From NCBI GenBank assembly GCA_900230115.1, contig LT907983.1, positions 4,262,774 to 4,326,773 of the forward strand: a stretch of DNA of 64,000 nucleotides. The letters run 5' to 3'. The notes under the pieces were generated by a model. The model was not told the DNA's origin. It made no database searches and saw nothing but the letters and a program-made list of their open reading frames with translations. Both the position numbers and the translations under genes were made by a program. Shown here piece after piece: positions 46,101 to 53,211 of this stretch (position 1 is its first letter; each line of letters starts with the position of its first letter). Source of the stretch: Spirosomataceae bacterium TFI 002 (lineage in GTDB: Bacteria > Bacteroidota > Bacteroidia > Cytophagales > Spirosomataceae).

Positions 46101-47594
46101 GAGCATAAAGATAGAATTACTAATGATGTGGCACGACTAATTAAAAGCAATTATGAATCTAACCCACACTATCATCCATCGCATGCGGCTTATCTTTATT
46201 ACTTTCATTCATTGATTTCTTTCAACTCACCTTTTCTAGAAAATATAAAGCAATTTCCTAAGCTACATCAAAAGGTTTCACAGGTGGATTCAAGGTATGT
46301 TTTAAGTGATTTGAAGTTTGTATACAACTACTTGAAACCAGAAAATTATCGAATTCTAAATTCGAATCAATTTGAGGTCCTTGGTAATATCTTGGGAAAA
46401 CTGGGTAATGCACTGGCAACATGTTTAACGAGACGGCAATTAGAGAGATGCTTTGAATTGGAGAATATAAATGTTTTCAAGGCTTTTGAAAATGAAAAAC
46501 TACATGATAACGAATTGTTGAATTTAGAAGATATTGATGACGATAGAGAGCTTAGTGTAGCAGAAGTAGTTTATTGTTATAGACTTGCGTATCTCATGTA
46601 TAGGGAAGCAGGTAAGCTTCATAGTGCCCTTAATCAGTATTTTAAGCTGCTCGAATTCATACGGTTAGTTCCGTGTAAAAATGTTTCTAACTTAAATAGA
46701 GTTAGTTTTGATAAGATAATTGAAGTTGCTTTTATTATACAGTCCAATACGACAAATGTTGCTAACCGGGCACAAGTAACTAAATATGGCGACTTGTTTA
46801 AATGGGATGAGAAATTCGAAAAGTATATTTTTACTAACCTTTCGAATGCCCCTGAAATCAAAGAATTAATTATTCTGTACGAAAGAATTCAATTAAAAAT
46901 TGATTCTACATATCAAAAGAGATACTCATTAGGGCCCTACAGTACCATTTCTAGCATGAGAACTAGGTATCTTGAGTTACTGCATCAAACTAACTGCGAA
47001 TTAAAGTCAATAGTTGAACTTACAGGTTGTGAAAATCATATGGAGTACTTGGTTAATGTGGGCAACATTAGCAGCCATTTTGCCAATGAAATGAAAGTAC
47101 ATGTTTACAATGGAATTTTTTGCGGACATAATATTATTAGAATTCTCAACAACTTTGGCTTCAATTATATTTATAGTTTTTCACTTCAAGCCGAGGCACA
47201 TCGACTTATGGGATATTTAAGTTTGTACTATAAATTAATCAAGGAAAATACAGACAATTATTGGTTTGATTTTAATTCTACTCAAGAGGAACTTTTGTCT
47301 TTGACAGGTGACAGTATACTTCATAATTTAGATGCTTCTTATTTCTTCGATAAGGCTAAAATATTTTATCAACAAGTAAAGCAATTACACACAGAGGGAA
47401 GTTCTTACAAAGAGTTCTCAAGGTCGATGTATACGCTCGATGATGATCTAAATGATAGTTTAGTTCACTTTAGTGCTGCTATGGAGAGAGTTCTTATCAA
47501 TGCTGAATTTATAGATAAAGAAATTAAAGATTTAGAGATGTATTTACATGATTCACCACTTTATAATATTGAAAACTATATTGATGAGATATGA
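43176..47594 (+). CDS. Giant membrane-anchored P-loop NTPase (KAP-like) with TPR-like region
   Basis: A 1472-residue protein. Walker A GYRGMGKTS is at 76-84 and Walker B FIFVIDELDK at 351-360. Two TM helices (about 158-176 and 209-227) lie between them, the layout of KAP-type NTPases, which hold their ATPase domain at the membrane. From about 740 there is at least one TPR-like helix pair (GDLHYYDEEFDDAIIYYTDAIQA), followed by a long helical region to the end. The ATG at 43176 is chosen over TTG 43122. It overlaps the next gene by 4 nt. Its place between two defence modules suggests an anti-phage sensor; the function is inferred. Confidence 0.75.
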   Translation: MPKTSNEPNYEFSKIKDLYFPLNDYKYDHGPRSKSDTEVKKTPEELLGRATVKRKLKTLLDPKLSKSKNGAYLITGYRGMGKTSLLREVIVNLNAESDENSKVKSFEFFLSQDEVNDMDLLRQIAKKLCFYVSSSKVFQPNVLSNEGFERYKPYLLKVFKYFLFLIAFLSILILFAKPKGYEMAFYAPLGVTLDFYQKLFHNAFNESLGNFAFFLFTFAFCVAMIDRIWSDIQEYRESRTGRDNGLRSHKSRIRELSIDLNDRLYSDLIQNEERSSAPIQYSSESGPVKEILSFFSSKRRKEFNSDFNRTRNFSKVTTKEIEQILEEILEEIDQLRGKLGEKDNYIQIPEFIFVIDELDKVEPEYQFGTVGSESNPTSNLPLAVLSRARRRQQAIGKLLANFKSFLGNAKTKFVFIGGNGMFDAALADIADRESFYSSIFNEVINVPTFFKDSINSVSGISQLCEVYLSELLLKGFGEKREGKNEDRKYKLSQVIKYYFDNEEVTSESEKFKIVHSLQNYIIYLTYRSNGSPKKLIELIERNIINIERPSEYANRGLRSGYFINSSKVDMNKRSFFLRLSYSDQYEVNLNSNFYRPYLIVNSRHLKLLNDKLLYSTAFLLDHILKFHKTAFSWNNLELIPDIILSYKDPNFRKFYAQIMSFMQDKYLRNTINAVFQYKFQSAVSQELRYLSKHSQYSSAAFNFTLDESFHLKSYYKQKLAVKLNEYNTLYRPISQNEHVHSLGYLTTIIGDLHYYDEEFDDAIIYYTDAIQAMRNRKSFKGSSHQLVLYSSNKLKLGLCLEKTRSYDKAYSVYRSLIIEIANFSNDVNRTGKKRPAISGKKNKKQGAKESGWEPPYKRMQIYMRPHVALLGVIEKQRLDGITYYNLERNFKEYLNFLGVKFNGKKEANLFPDLIGKNEILNYNLISVDMEHSDESANNTDKKRVVTLIADYYLSVGSILYFKNELIFKLLFSATDEHKDRITNDVARLIKSNYESNPHYHPSHAAYLYYFHSLISFNSPFLENIKQFPKLHQKVSQVDSRYVLSDLKFVYNYLKPENYRILNSNQFEVLGNILGKLGNALATCLTRRQLERCFELENINVFKAFENEKLHDNELLNLEDIDDDRELSVAEVVYCYRLAYLMYREAGKLHSALNQYFKLLEFIRLVPCKNVSNLNRVSFDKIIEVAFIIQSNTTNVANRAQVTKYGDLFKWDEKFEKYIFTNLSNAPEIKELIILYERIQLKIDSTYQKRYSLGPYSTISSMRTRYLELLHQTNCELKSIVELTGCENHMEYLVNVGNISSHFANEMKVHVYNGIFCGHNIIRILNNFGFNYIYSFSLQAEAHRLMGYLSLYYKLIKENTDNYWFDFNSTQEELLSLTGDSILHNLDASYFFDKAKIFYQQVKQLHTEGSSYKEFSRSMYTLDDDLNDSLVHFSAAMERVLINAEFIDKEIKDLEMYLHDSPLYNIENYIDEI

Positions 47595-48298
47595 CAGTTA
47601 ATAACGCCATGAAGAATATGACAAGCCAAACTCAAACTGATTTAATGCTACTTGATCAACTTGGTTTGGACAAAAGTAAAAGTTTTTTTTTCCAATCCTT
47701 CTTTGTTTCTCAATGGAAGAGTCGAGTTGTAAATAATAAATATTTTGAAAATCATCAAATATTCTATCTCAAGAAGAAGGTTATTAAACAATTGGAAAGT
47801 GGGTCTTTGAAGAATACAATTGACCAAATAAATATAAAGTTATTAAATTCATTCAAAGTGTGGTCAAGTGATTTTGAAGAAATCTTCTCTCAGAAAGCCA
47901 TAGCGGAATTGGAAAGTAAGGTAAAAGAAGATTTCTATAATGATTTTGATAATTACCTTCTTATTGAACACTACAAAAACCTTCATCTAGAACTTGAAAT
48001 CGAAAGCTTTAGAATCTATTTTGAAAACAAACAATGCCCAGAAGCTTGGCTTAATTTTTTAGAACAACAAATAGATTTCAAGAATGGGGAATTTGGACAT
48101 CTCCCCTCTAAAACTGGCATAATTTTAAAGTCTAATATCTTAACAGATGCCAAAATGCTTTTTGAGAAGCTTCAATCGGACAAGGGAAATAACTTCTTCT
48201 TTCTAAATAAATATGGGGAATTAAAGAAATCAGTCGATGGTAAAATGAAGGATATTATTCAAGGTATATGTTGGAACCTAATTGATGAGAAATTATAA
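47591..48298 (+). CDS. Unknown partner of the KAP-like NTPase
   Basis: A 235-residue soluble, mostly helical protein that I do not recognise. There is no signal peptide, no TM segment and no catalytic motif that I can point to. Its ATG overlaps the NTPase stop (ATGA at 47591-47594), so the two are made together and probably work together. It is the obvious candidate for effector or adaptor in that pair. Confidence 0.7.
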   Translation: MTVNNAMKNMTSQTQTDLMLLDQLGLDKSKSFFFQSFFVSQWKSRVVNNKYFENHQIFYLKKKVIKQLESGSLKNTIDQINIKLLNSFKVWSSDFEEIFSQKAIAELESKVKEDFYNDFDNYLLIEHYKNLHLELEIESFRIYFENKQCPEAWLNFLEQQIDFKNGEFGHLPSKTGIILKSNILTDAKMLFEKLQSDKGNNFFFLNKYGELKKSVDGKMKDIIQGICWNLIDEKL

Positions 48299-48302
48299 TT
48301 GT

Positions 48303-48575
48303 CTATTCCACTCTAAAATTATTCCTTCTTCTAGCAATTGGAAGAATGTGCCCATTAATCATTTCTACTCTGTCTGGATAAAGTTTTTTGATGTAATTTT
48401 TATTGATTGAGTATTTCCTATGAATACGAACTAAAGAAAATGAGGTTAATTCATGATGGACCTTTTTCAAGGTCATTGACTTTAATTCCTTTTGACCAGT
48501 TATATACTTGATCCATGTATAATTAACGCTAGCTTCTAAGTAAAGAATTTGACTACAATCTTCTGAAAGGCTCAT
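48303..48575 (-). CDS. Short LytTR DNA-binding protein
   Basis: A 90-residue LytTR domain: CSQILYLEASVNYTWIKYITG, KKVHHELTSFSLVRIHRKYSINKNYI and GHILPIARRRNNF. It has no receiver domain. It follows the fibre gene after 1 bp, so it is in its operon and may regulate it. Confidence 0.85.
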   Translation of the reverse strand: MSLSEDCSQILYLEASVNYTWIKYITGQKELKSMTLKKVHHELTSFSLVRIHRKYSINKNYIKKLYPDRVEMINGHILPIARRRNNFRVE

Positions 48576-48576
48576 A

Positions 48577-50082
48577 TTAGTCTTTTTTTAAAATCCTTAG
48601 CATTTTTTTTAATTGATCTATTTGTTTTTGTTGCTCTTGGATAGCATTAATTAGTGGAAGGACTAATTCCGAATAACTCAGATTTAATGTTTTTTCTTCG
48701 TCGTCATCTTCAATTAGGCCGCTAAAATATAATTCATTGTCCGTTAGATACTTTTGAATATCCTGAGCTATGAGTCCATTACGCTTCCTTTTGTTTGTAT
48801 CATCTCGGTAATTATATGTTGCAGTTTTTAAAGCCAAAATGAAGTCTAGTCCTAAATCATTTGAATAAACTATATTCTCTTTCAGTCTCTTATCTGAATA
48901 ATTGGTCCAAGCTCCATAACCACCGACTGTGGTTACAGATGCGTTCCCAATTACTGCTTTGTTGTTAGCATTAACTGTAGCTTGATTTCCAATTGCAATT
49001 GTATTGGTCAAATTATTGGTGGCAATGTCGGCTTCATATCCAATCGCTGTATTGTAACTTCCTGAAGTATTTGTTTTGTGGGCATTGTAACCAATACTCG
49101 TATTTCCATCCCCATTCGAATTGAACCAGTTGGCAATATGACCAACGGCTGTATTGTGATTTCCACCAGAATTCAGAAGTAAGCTTCCAACCCCTAATCC
49201 TACATTTCTATTTCCTGAATTATTGCTTAACATTGAACTTTGGCCCACTGCCACATTTTCGTATCCAATGGTGTTGTTTTTTAGTGCCACTTGGCCAATG
49301 GCAGTATTGAAGTTTCCTGTTCCATTTTTGAGCATTGCTTCAAAACCCACAGCGGTATTTTTTTCTCCTAATGTGTTTAGTTGGAGGGCGTTTGCACCTA
49401 CCGCTACATTTTGTTCACCTATTTGATTTGATAGTAGAGAGTTGGACCCAAGGGCAGTATTATCATTGGCTGTTGTGTTGCTATATAGTGCACTTTGGCC
49501 AATTGCAGTATTTCTGCTTCCGATTTGATTATGAAATAAGGCACTTGCACCAATTGCTGTATTGTACTCACCTGTTGTATTATTATATAAAGTTGTTGTC
49601 CCAACTGCCACATTTTCTTGTCCAGATGTATTTGAATAAATGGAATTATTTCCTACTCCTACGTTACCATAAGCGTTCATATTGTTAAATAATGCCCTTT
49701 TGCCAATTGCAATATTGGCGTAGCCGTTGATATTATTCTCTAATGCCGAAGAGCCTACGGCGGTATTGGAAGACCCTGTGGTGTTTGTTTTTAATACATT
49801 CGCACCTATTGCAACATTGTCAATTCCATCACTAGGGAAAGAGCCTAAAGAAGAATTTATTAAAGCTCTAGCTCCTAGGGCAACATTACTGGAATCAAAT
49901 AGGTTACCAGTTTTACTAGAGGTAATACCATTGGGACTTAAGGTTATAAATCCATCATTTCCAGAATAGGTTTGGATCTGACCAAATATCATTGGATGAA
50001 CTAGGAGTAGAGAGAAAAGGAGTACAACCTTTAGGTATGGATGTCCTAAAACACATTTAGTAAAAAAATAGAAATCTTTCAT
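48577..50082 (-). CDS. Fibre-like surface protein with 17-residue repeats and S74 chaperone-type C-terminus
   Basis: A 501-residue exported protein (signal peptide cut near 34, MIFGQ). Residues 89-343 are about fifteen 17-residue repeats of the form NTAIGxxALxxNTTGxx, as in trimeric YadA-type heads. The C-terminal part has SDKRLKENIVYS and GLIAQDIQKYL of the Peptidase_S74 self-cleaving chaperone domain found on phage tail fibres and Bacteroidota surface proteins, ending in a coiled coil. It probably forms trimers outside the cell. Whether it is an adhesin or a former tail fibre cannot be told; no other phage genes are nearby. Confidence 0.85.
   Translation of the reverse strand: MKDFYFFTKCVLGHPYLKVVLLFSLLLVHPMIFGQIQTYSGNDGFITLSPNGITSSKTGNLFDSSNVALGARALINSSLGSFPSDGIDNVAIGANVLKTNTTGSSNTAVGSSALENNINGYANIAIGKRALFNNMNAYGNVGVGNNSIYSNTSGQENVAVGTTTLYNNTTGEYNTAIGASALFHNQIGSRNTAIGQSALYSNTTANDNTALGSNSLLSNQIGEQNVAVGANALQLNTLGEKNTAVGFEAMLKNGTGNFNTAIGQVALKNNTIGYENVAVGQSSMLSNNSGNRNVGLGVGSLLLNSGGNHNTAVGHIANWFNSNGDGNTSIGYNAHKTNTSGSYNTAIGYEADIATNNLTNTIAIGNQATVNANNKAVIGNASVTTVGGYGAWTNYSDKRLKENIVYSNDLGLDFILALKTATYNYRDDTNKRKRNGLIAQDIQKYLTDNELYFSGLIEDDDEEKTLNLSYSELVLPLINAIQEQQKQIDQLKKMLRILKKD
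49054..49818 (-). repeat. 51-bp coding repeats (about 15 units)
   Basis: In-frame 51-bp units encode N(T/V)A(I/V)G-x2-AL-x2-N-x2-G-x2. They are well conserved in protein but varied in DNA, so they are old and under selection, not a recent expansion. Confidence 0.85.
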
Positions 50083-50165
50083 ATCTCAACAAAGTATGGT
50101 TTAGTTTTCAACAAACTTATACTAAATTGATTGCTTAAATTGAAGGACCCTCCGTAAGACCAACT

Positions 50166-50990
50166 ATGACGCCAAAAGAACAACTAGATTTAGCAAAAGC
50201 TTTTCTTGAACATCATTACCCTATTGACAAAAAGTATCACCCTCTTATTAGTACTGAAAGGCAAACTATTGAATTGGAAAAGTTGAAGAACTGTATTGAC
50301 TACGAACAATTCTTTTTTGTACTTGACTTACCTCGTCAGGCTATAATTCATGCAAATGGATTGGATAAATGGTTAGGTTATAATAATGATAATTTTAAGT
50401 TTTTTGATTATTTCAAGTCAATACATCCGAGGCATAGAATATCATTAAATCAACTGGCGAATTCTACTTTTCACGTGGCAAATTCTGGAAGCTATGACTT
50501 GGCGTTCATGAACCATAGAATGATTATACAAATACCACTTTTGCATGGTAAGGGAAAATATCAACTATTTAAACGAACTCTATACCCATTTCAAATTGAC
50601 AAATCTGGGATGGTAACAGCGTACCTTAACCATTTTGTGCTTCTGAGAGATTATGATGAAAGTGATTCATTAGATTTGAGAATTGCACTGAATCAAAGAA
50701 CAATCACCACCAGTGAAAATGAAGCAGTACTTGGAATGAATAGAGTTAATGTGGAAAAGACACGTATTTTGCCATTTTCCAAAACTGAGAAGATAATACT
50801 AAAAGCGTATATCAATAATTCAGAAATTAGTCATAGTGAACTTTCTGAATTAACAGGAGTAAACCTTAATACATTAAAAAAGACCCACAATTCGAGAATA
50901 ATAAAAAAAGCCCGAGATCATTTTCAGACTCAGGCTTTCAAAACCTTAAAAGAAGTTGCCGATTACTTAAAAGGGGAGGGACTTCTATAA
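50166..50990 (+). CDS. PAS-like sensor and HTH transcription regulator
   Basis: A 274-residue protein. A PAS-like domain spans about 45-170 (QAIIHANGLDKWLGYNNDNFKFFDYFKSIHP), then a C-terminal DNA-binding part near 205-262 (FSKTEKIILKAYINNSEIS, ELTGVNLNTLKKTHNSRI). This layout is found in Bacteroidota LuxR-like regulators. It is divergent from the fibre gene by 83 bp and so is a candidate to control it. It converges on the next gene with 5 bp between stops. Confidence 0.7.
   Translation: MTPKEQLDLAKAFLEHHYPIDKKYHPLISTERQTIELEKLKNCIDYEQFFFVLDLPRQAIIHANGLDKWLGYNNDNFKFFDYFKSIHPRHRISLNQLANSTFHVANSGSYDLAFMNHRMIIQIPLLHGKGKYQLFKRTLYPFQIDKSGMVTAYLNHFVLLRDYDESDSLDLRIALNQRTITTSENEAVLGMNRVNVEKTRILPFSKTEKIILKAYINNSEISHSELSELTGVNLNTLKKTHNSRIIKKARDHFQTQAFKTLKEVADYLKGEGLL
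50907..50938 (-). terminator. Minus-strand terminator embedded in a plus-strand gene
   Basis: AAAGCCCGAG pairs with CTCAGGCTTT (one mismatch); read on the minus strand it is followed by seven T. It lies in the last codons of the PAS-HTH gene and would stop leftward transcription from the 50996-51598 gene. Confidence 0.65.
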
Positions 50991-50995
50991 CTTGA

Positions 50996-51598
50996 TCAGC
51001 TCCTAATTAGCCTTTGTTTACGAAATTGCTCTGAAATTAACTTAAGAACTTCATTGGAGTTGTTGTATAAAATTCGGCCATTTTTGATTTCCCCGCCCAC
51101 TTCTACTGGCCCAAAGTAGAGTGTAAAAGGTAGTGCAATGATGAACTGCTCCCATACTGACTTTATTACAGAACCCCCAATTAAAAATTTCTTTCTGGTT
51201 CTTACGGAATCTATTACTGCATTGTTATAAATTTCGTACCTCGCCATTTTGTCAATAGTCCTGAGGATTCTAGAATTCCATATACATGTTATCTCAACGG
51301 TATCTGAAAGGTCGATTCCCGATTCTTCGACCATCTTGTTAACTGTGTTTTGACTGAAAGGGGCCAAATACCTCAACTTTTCGGAGTTAATAACATATCC
51401 TCCCATCCATTGATCTTGAGAATCGGTGAAAATAACAACTTTATCCGCTCTTTGAAGATAAGGTAATTCAACATGGACATCTCCTTGTTCGTGATAGTAG
51501 GATTGAAAAATTTGGAGCTCATCATCAGTTTCTAAAACTTTTTTGACAAGACTTTGTGATACAATTTTTTGACCTGAATTTACTTTTGATTTTTCCAT
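50996..51598 (-). CDS. Hypothetical protein
   Basis: A 200-residue protein with no signal peptide. A possible amphipathic/hydrophobic segment (WEQFIIALPFTLYFGP) lies near 148-163. The pattern DKVVIFTDSQDQWMGGYVI suggests an alpha/beta fold, but I recognise no family. It lies 118 bp after the seven-gene vWA-AAA run and is probably a separate unit. The 118 bp between them show nothing clear. Confidence 0.55.
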   Translation of the reverse strand: MEKSKVNSGQKIVSQSLVKKVLETDDELQIFQSYYHEQGDVHVELPYLQRADKVVIFTDSQDQWMGGYVINSEKLRYLAPFSQNTVNKMVEESGIDLSDTVEITCIWNSRILRTIDKMARYEIYNNAVIDSVRTRKKFLIGGSVIKSVWEQFIIALPFTLYFGPVEVGGEIKNGRILYNNSNEVLKLISEQFRKQRLIRS

Positions 51599-51716
51599 TT
51601 TACAATAGTTTTAGTTTGAAAAAATCAAGCTTAAAACATTGTTAAACAGGTGGTTGTAAAGTAAGGTCTAAGGGTTTTCTAAGTTTTGGTGGCTAATAAA
51701 AAACAATCCTTGTTAT

Positions 51717-52058
51717 TTATTCAATGTCTTCGTAGTAGACTAAAAACCCTTTTGAGTCTTTATTGGAAAGTTGCGTAGTGAGAACTCGGAGTGTTAGAAT
51801 TTCGCCGTGTCCATATGTATTTGTCGAATAGATATTAAGATGTAATTCTGGCTCATTAATATCTTCAAGAACTAGCATTCCATGGCCTAAAAAAAAGTAA
51901 CTCATTTTAACTTTTCCTTTTACCAAATAGGTCCTAGCTTTTTTAAACGGTAAAGCCTTCCCTTTTGCAGAAATTATTGCCGAAACGTCATTTACATAGA
52001 ATGCTGAATTCGAACACGAAAGGAGACCAAATCCCAAAATTACAAGAATAATTTTCAT
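51717..52058 (-). CDS. Small hypothetical lipoprotein
   Basis: A 113-residue protein with a signal peptide and lipobox (GFGLLSC, Cys about 15). The rest is beta-rich (ARTYLVKGKVKMSYFFLGHG) and unrecognised. It lies 26 bp after the zinc-ribbon gene, as the last gene of the run starting with the vWA gene. Confidence 0.65.
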   Translation of the reverse strand: MKIILVILGFGLLSCSNSAFYVNDVSAIISAKGKALPFKKARTYLVKGKVKMSYFFLGHGMLVLEDINEPELHLNIYSTNTYGHGEILTLRVLTTQLSNKDSKGFLVYYEDIE

Positions 52059-52084
52059 TTTAATTTTGTTTATTATGTGAGAGG

Positions 52085-52273
52085 TTAATTTTTAATTTGA
52101 CCACATGATTGACACGCTTTTACTTTGTTTCTTGATTTCCTGATTCCAAGAAAAAGTATTGAAATTCCATAGGTGATTACCGCTAAAATGACTTTTAGTT
52201 TCGATATTCTGCGATCGTTAAATGTGATGTGAAGAGTTCTTCTTCTACAATAACTACAGTATGATGATTGCAT
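52085..52273 (-). CDS. Small membrane protein with two CxxC knuckles
   Basis: A 62-residue protein. CSYC is at 6-9 and CQSC at 54-57, with a hydrophobic helix near 28-43 (VILAVITYGISILFLG). The two CxxC pairs would meet as a zinc ribbon beside the membrane. It lies 10 bp after the PLP-enzyme gene. Unrecognised family. Confidence 0.65.
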   Translation of the reverse strand: MQSSYCSYCRRRTLHITFNDRRISKLKVILAVITYGISILFLGIRKSRNKVKACQSCGQIKN

Positions 52274-52283
52274 GGCTTTATTC

Positions 52284-53177
52284 TTAATTGTTGATAATTC
52301 CGTATGAGTTGTATAGTGAGTTTACGTTTTTAAACTTGCCCACCTTATGTGGTGTTAATAGATATTCCTTTGGTATAGGCATATAATAAGACTCATTTAG
52401 TGAATGGTAAAGTGGTATTATTTGCCTGTGAAAGTTTGGTTTAGTGCCTGGTATTTTTACACTTCCAAGAGTGTCTTCATTAAATTTTGCTTTAATATAT
52501 TCAAGGACTTTCGATATCTTAGAGCTGCCTTCATCGGCAGCCATAGGGTTCATTCTAAAATTTCCGACGAGATTACTTTCCACCCTTCCGAGGTGAATCC
52601 GTTGAATATCCGGATGACCAAACTCTTTCAATAATTGAGAAAAGGTGCTTTTATTTCTTGTATAAATCATTCCACCTTCACCTAGACTGAATATTTTACC
52701 AGCACCGAAAGAAACCACCGCTGCGTCCGCAAGACAACCACTTTGTTGCTGGTTGTAATAGGATCCAAATGATTGTGCACAGTCGCCAATGAGAGGTATG
52801 CAAGCATTATCTGCAACAGACTTGAGTGATTTCCAATCGCAAGGGTATCCAAACATATCTGTTGCCATAATAGCGACCGTTTTATAGCTGATTTTATCTT
52901 GGACATCGGCGGGGTCAATAGTAAATGTTTCTAAATTAATGTCTACTAGAATTGGCTTCAGGCCTAAGAGCTCGAAAAACCAAATACTACCAGGCCAGTT
53001 CATGGCAGCTAGTATTACTTCACCGTTTTTAATTCCAAGGCTTTTGAATATTGCAAAGAGGCCGGATGATGCTGAGTTTACACTTAGGCAGTAATACTCA
53101 CCGCCTAAATGTTTAGAAAACTCTTGCTCAAATGCCAAGTTGCTTAGATAAGAGTGTAGGATTCCTTGCTTTTTCAT
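52284..53177 (-). CDS. DegT/DnrJ/EryC1-type PLP enzyme
   Basis: About 297 residues from the ATG at 53177 (an ATG at 53267 would add 30 residues but overlap the ATPase gene by 56 bp; which is used is uncertain). DegT-fold features are clear: VNSASSGLFAIFKSLGIKNG, DCAQSFGSYY and the PLP lysine in SFGAGKIFSLGEGG. Such enzymes aminate or dehydrate nucleotide sugars. The C-terminal domain is shorter than usual (families are about 370-400 residues), so it may be catalytically changed. It lies 34 bp after the AAA+ gene. No other sugar genes are nearby, so its presence here is odd. Confidence 0.78.
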   Translation of the reverse strand: MKKQGILHSYLSNLAFEQEFSKHLGGEYYCLSVNSASSGLFAIFKSLGIKNGEVILAAMNWPGSIWFFELLGLKPILVDINLETFTIDPADVQDKISYKTVAIMATDMFGYPCDWKSLKSVADNACIPLIGDCAQSFGSYYNQQQSGCLADAAVVSFGAGKIFSLGEGGMIYTRNKSTFSQLLKEFGHPDIQRIHLGRVESNLVGNFRMNPMAADEGSSKISKVLEYIKAKFNEDTLGSVKIPGTKPNFHRQIIPLYHSLNESYYMPIPKEYLLTPHKVGKFKNVNSLYNSYGIINN

Positions 53178-53211
53178 TAGTTTTTGACTTTTTAGTTTGG
53201 TAATTCCTTGT

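Noticed and set aside
48577-50082. Prophage region around the tail-fibre-like gene
   Set aside because: No capsid, terminase, portal or integrase genes are near, and the protein has a signal peptide, so it is better read as a bacterial surface protein.
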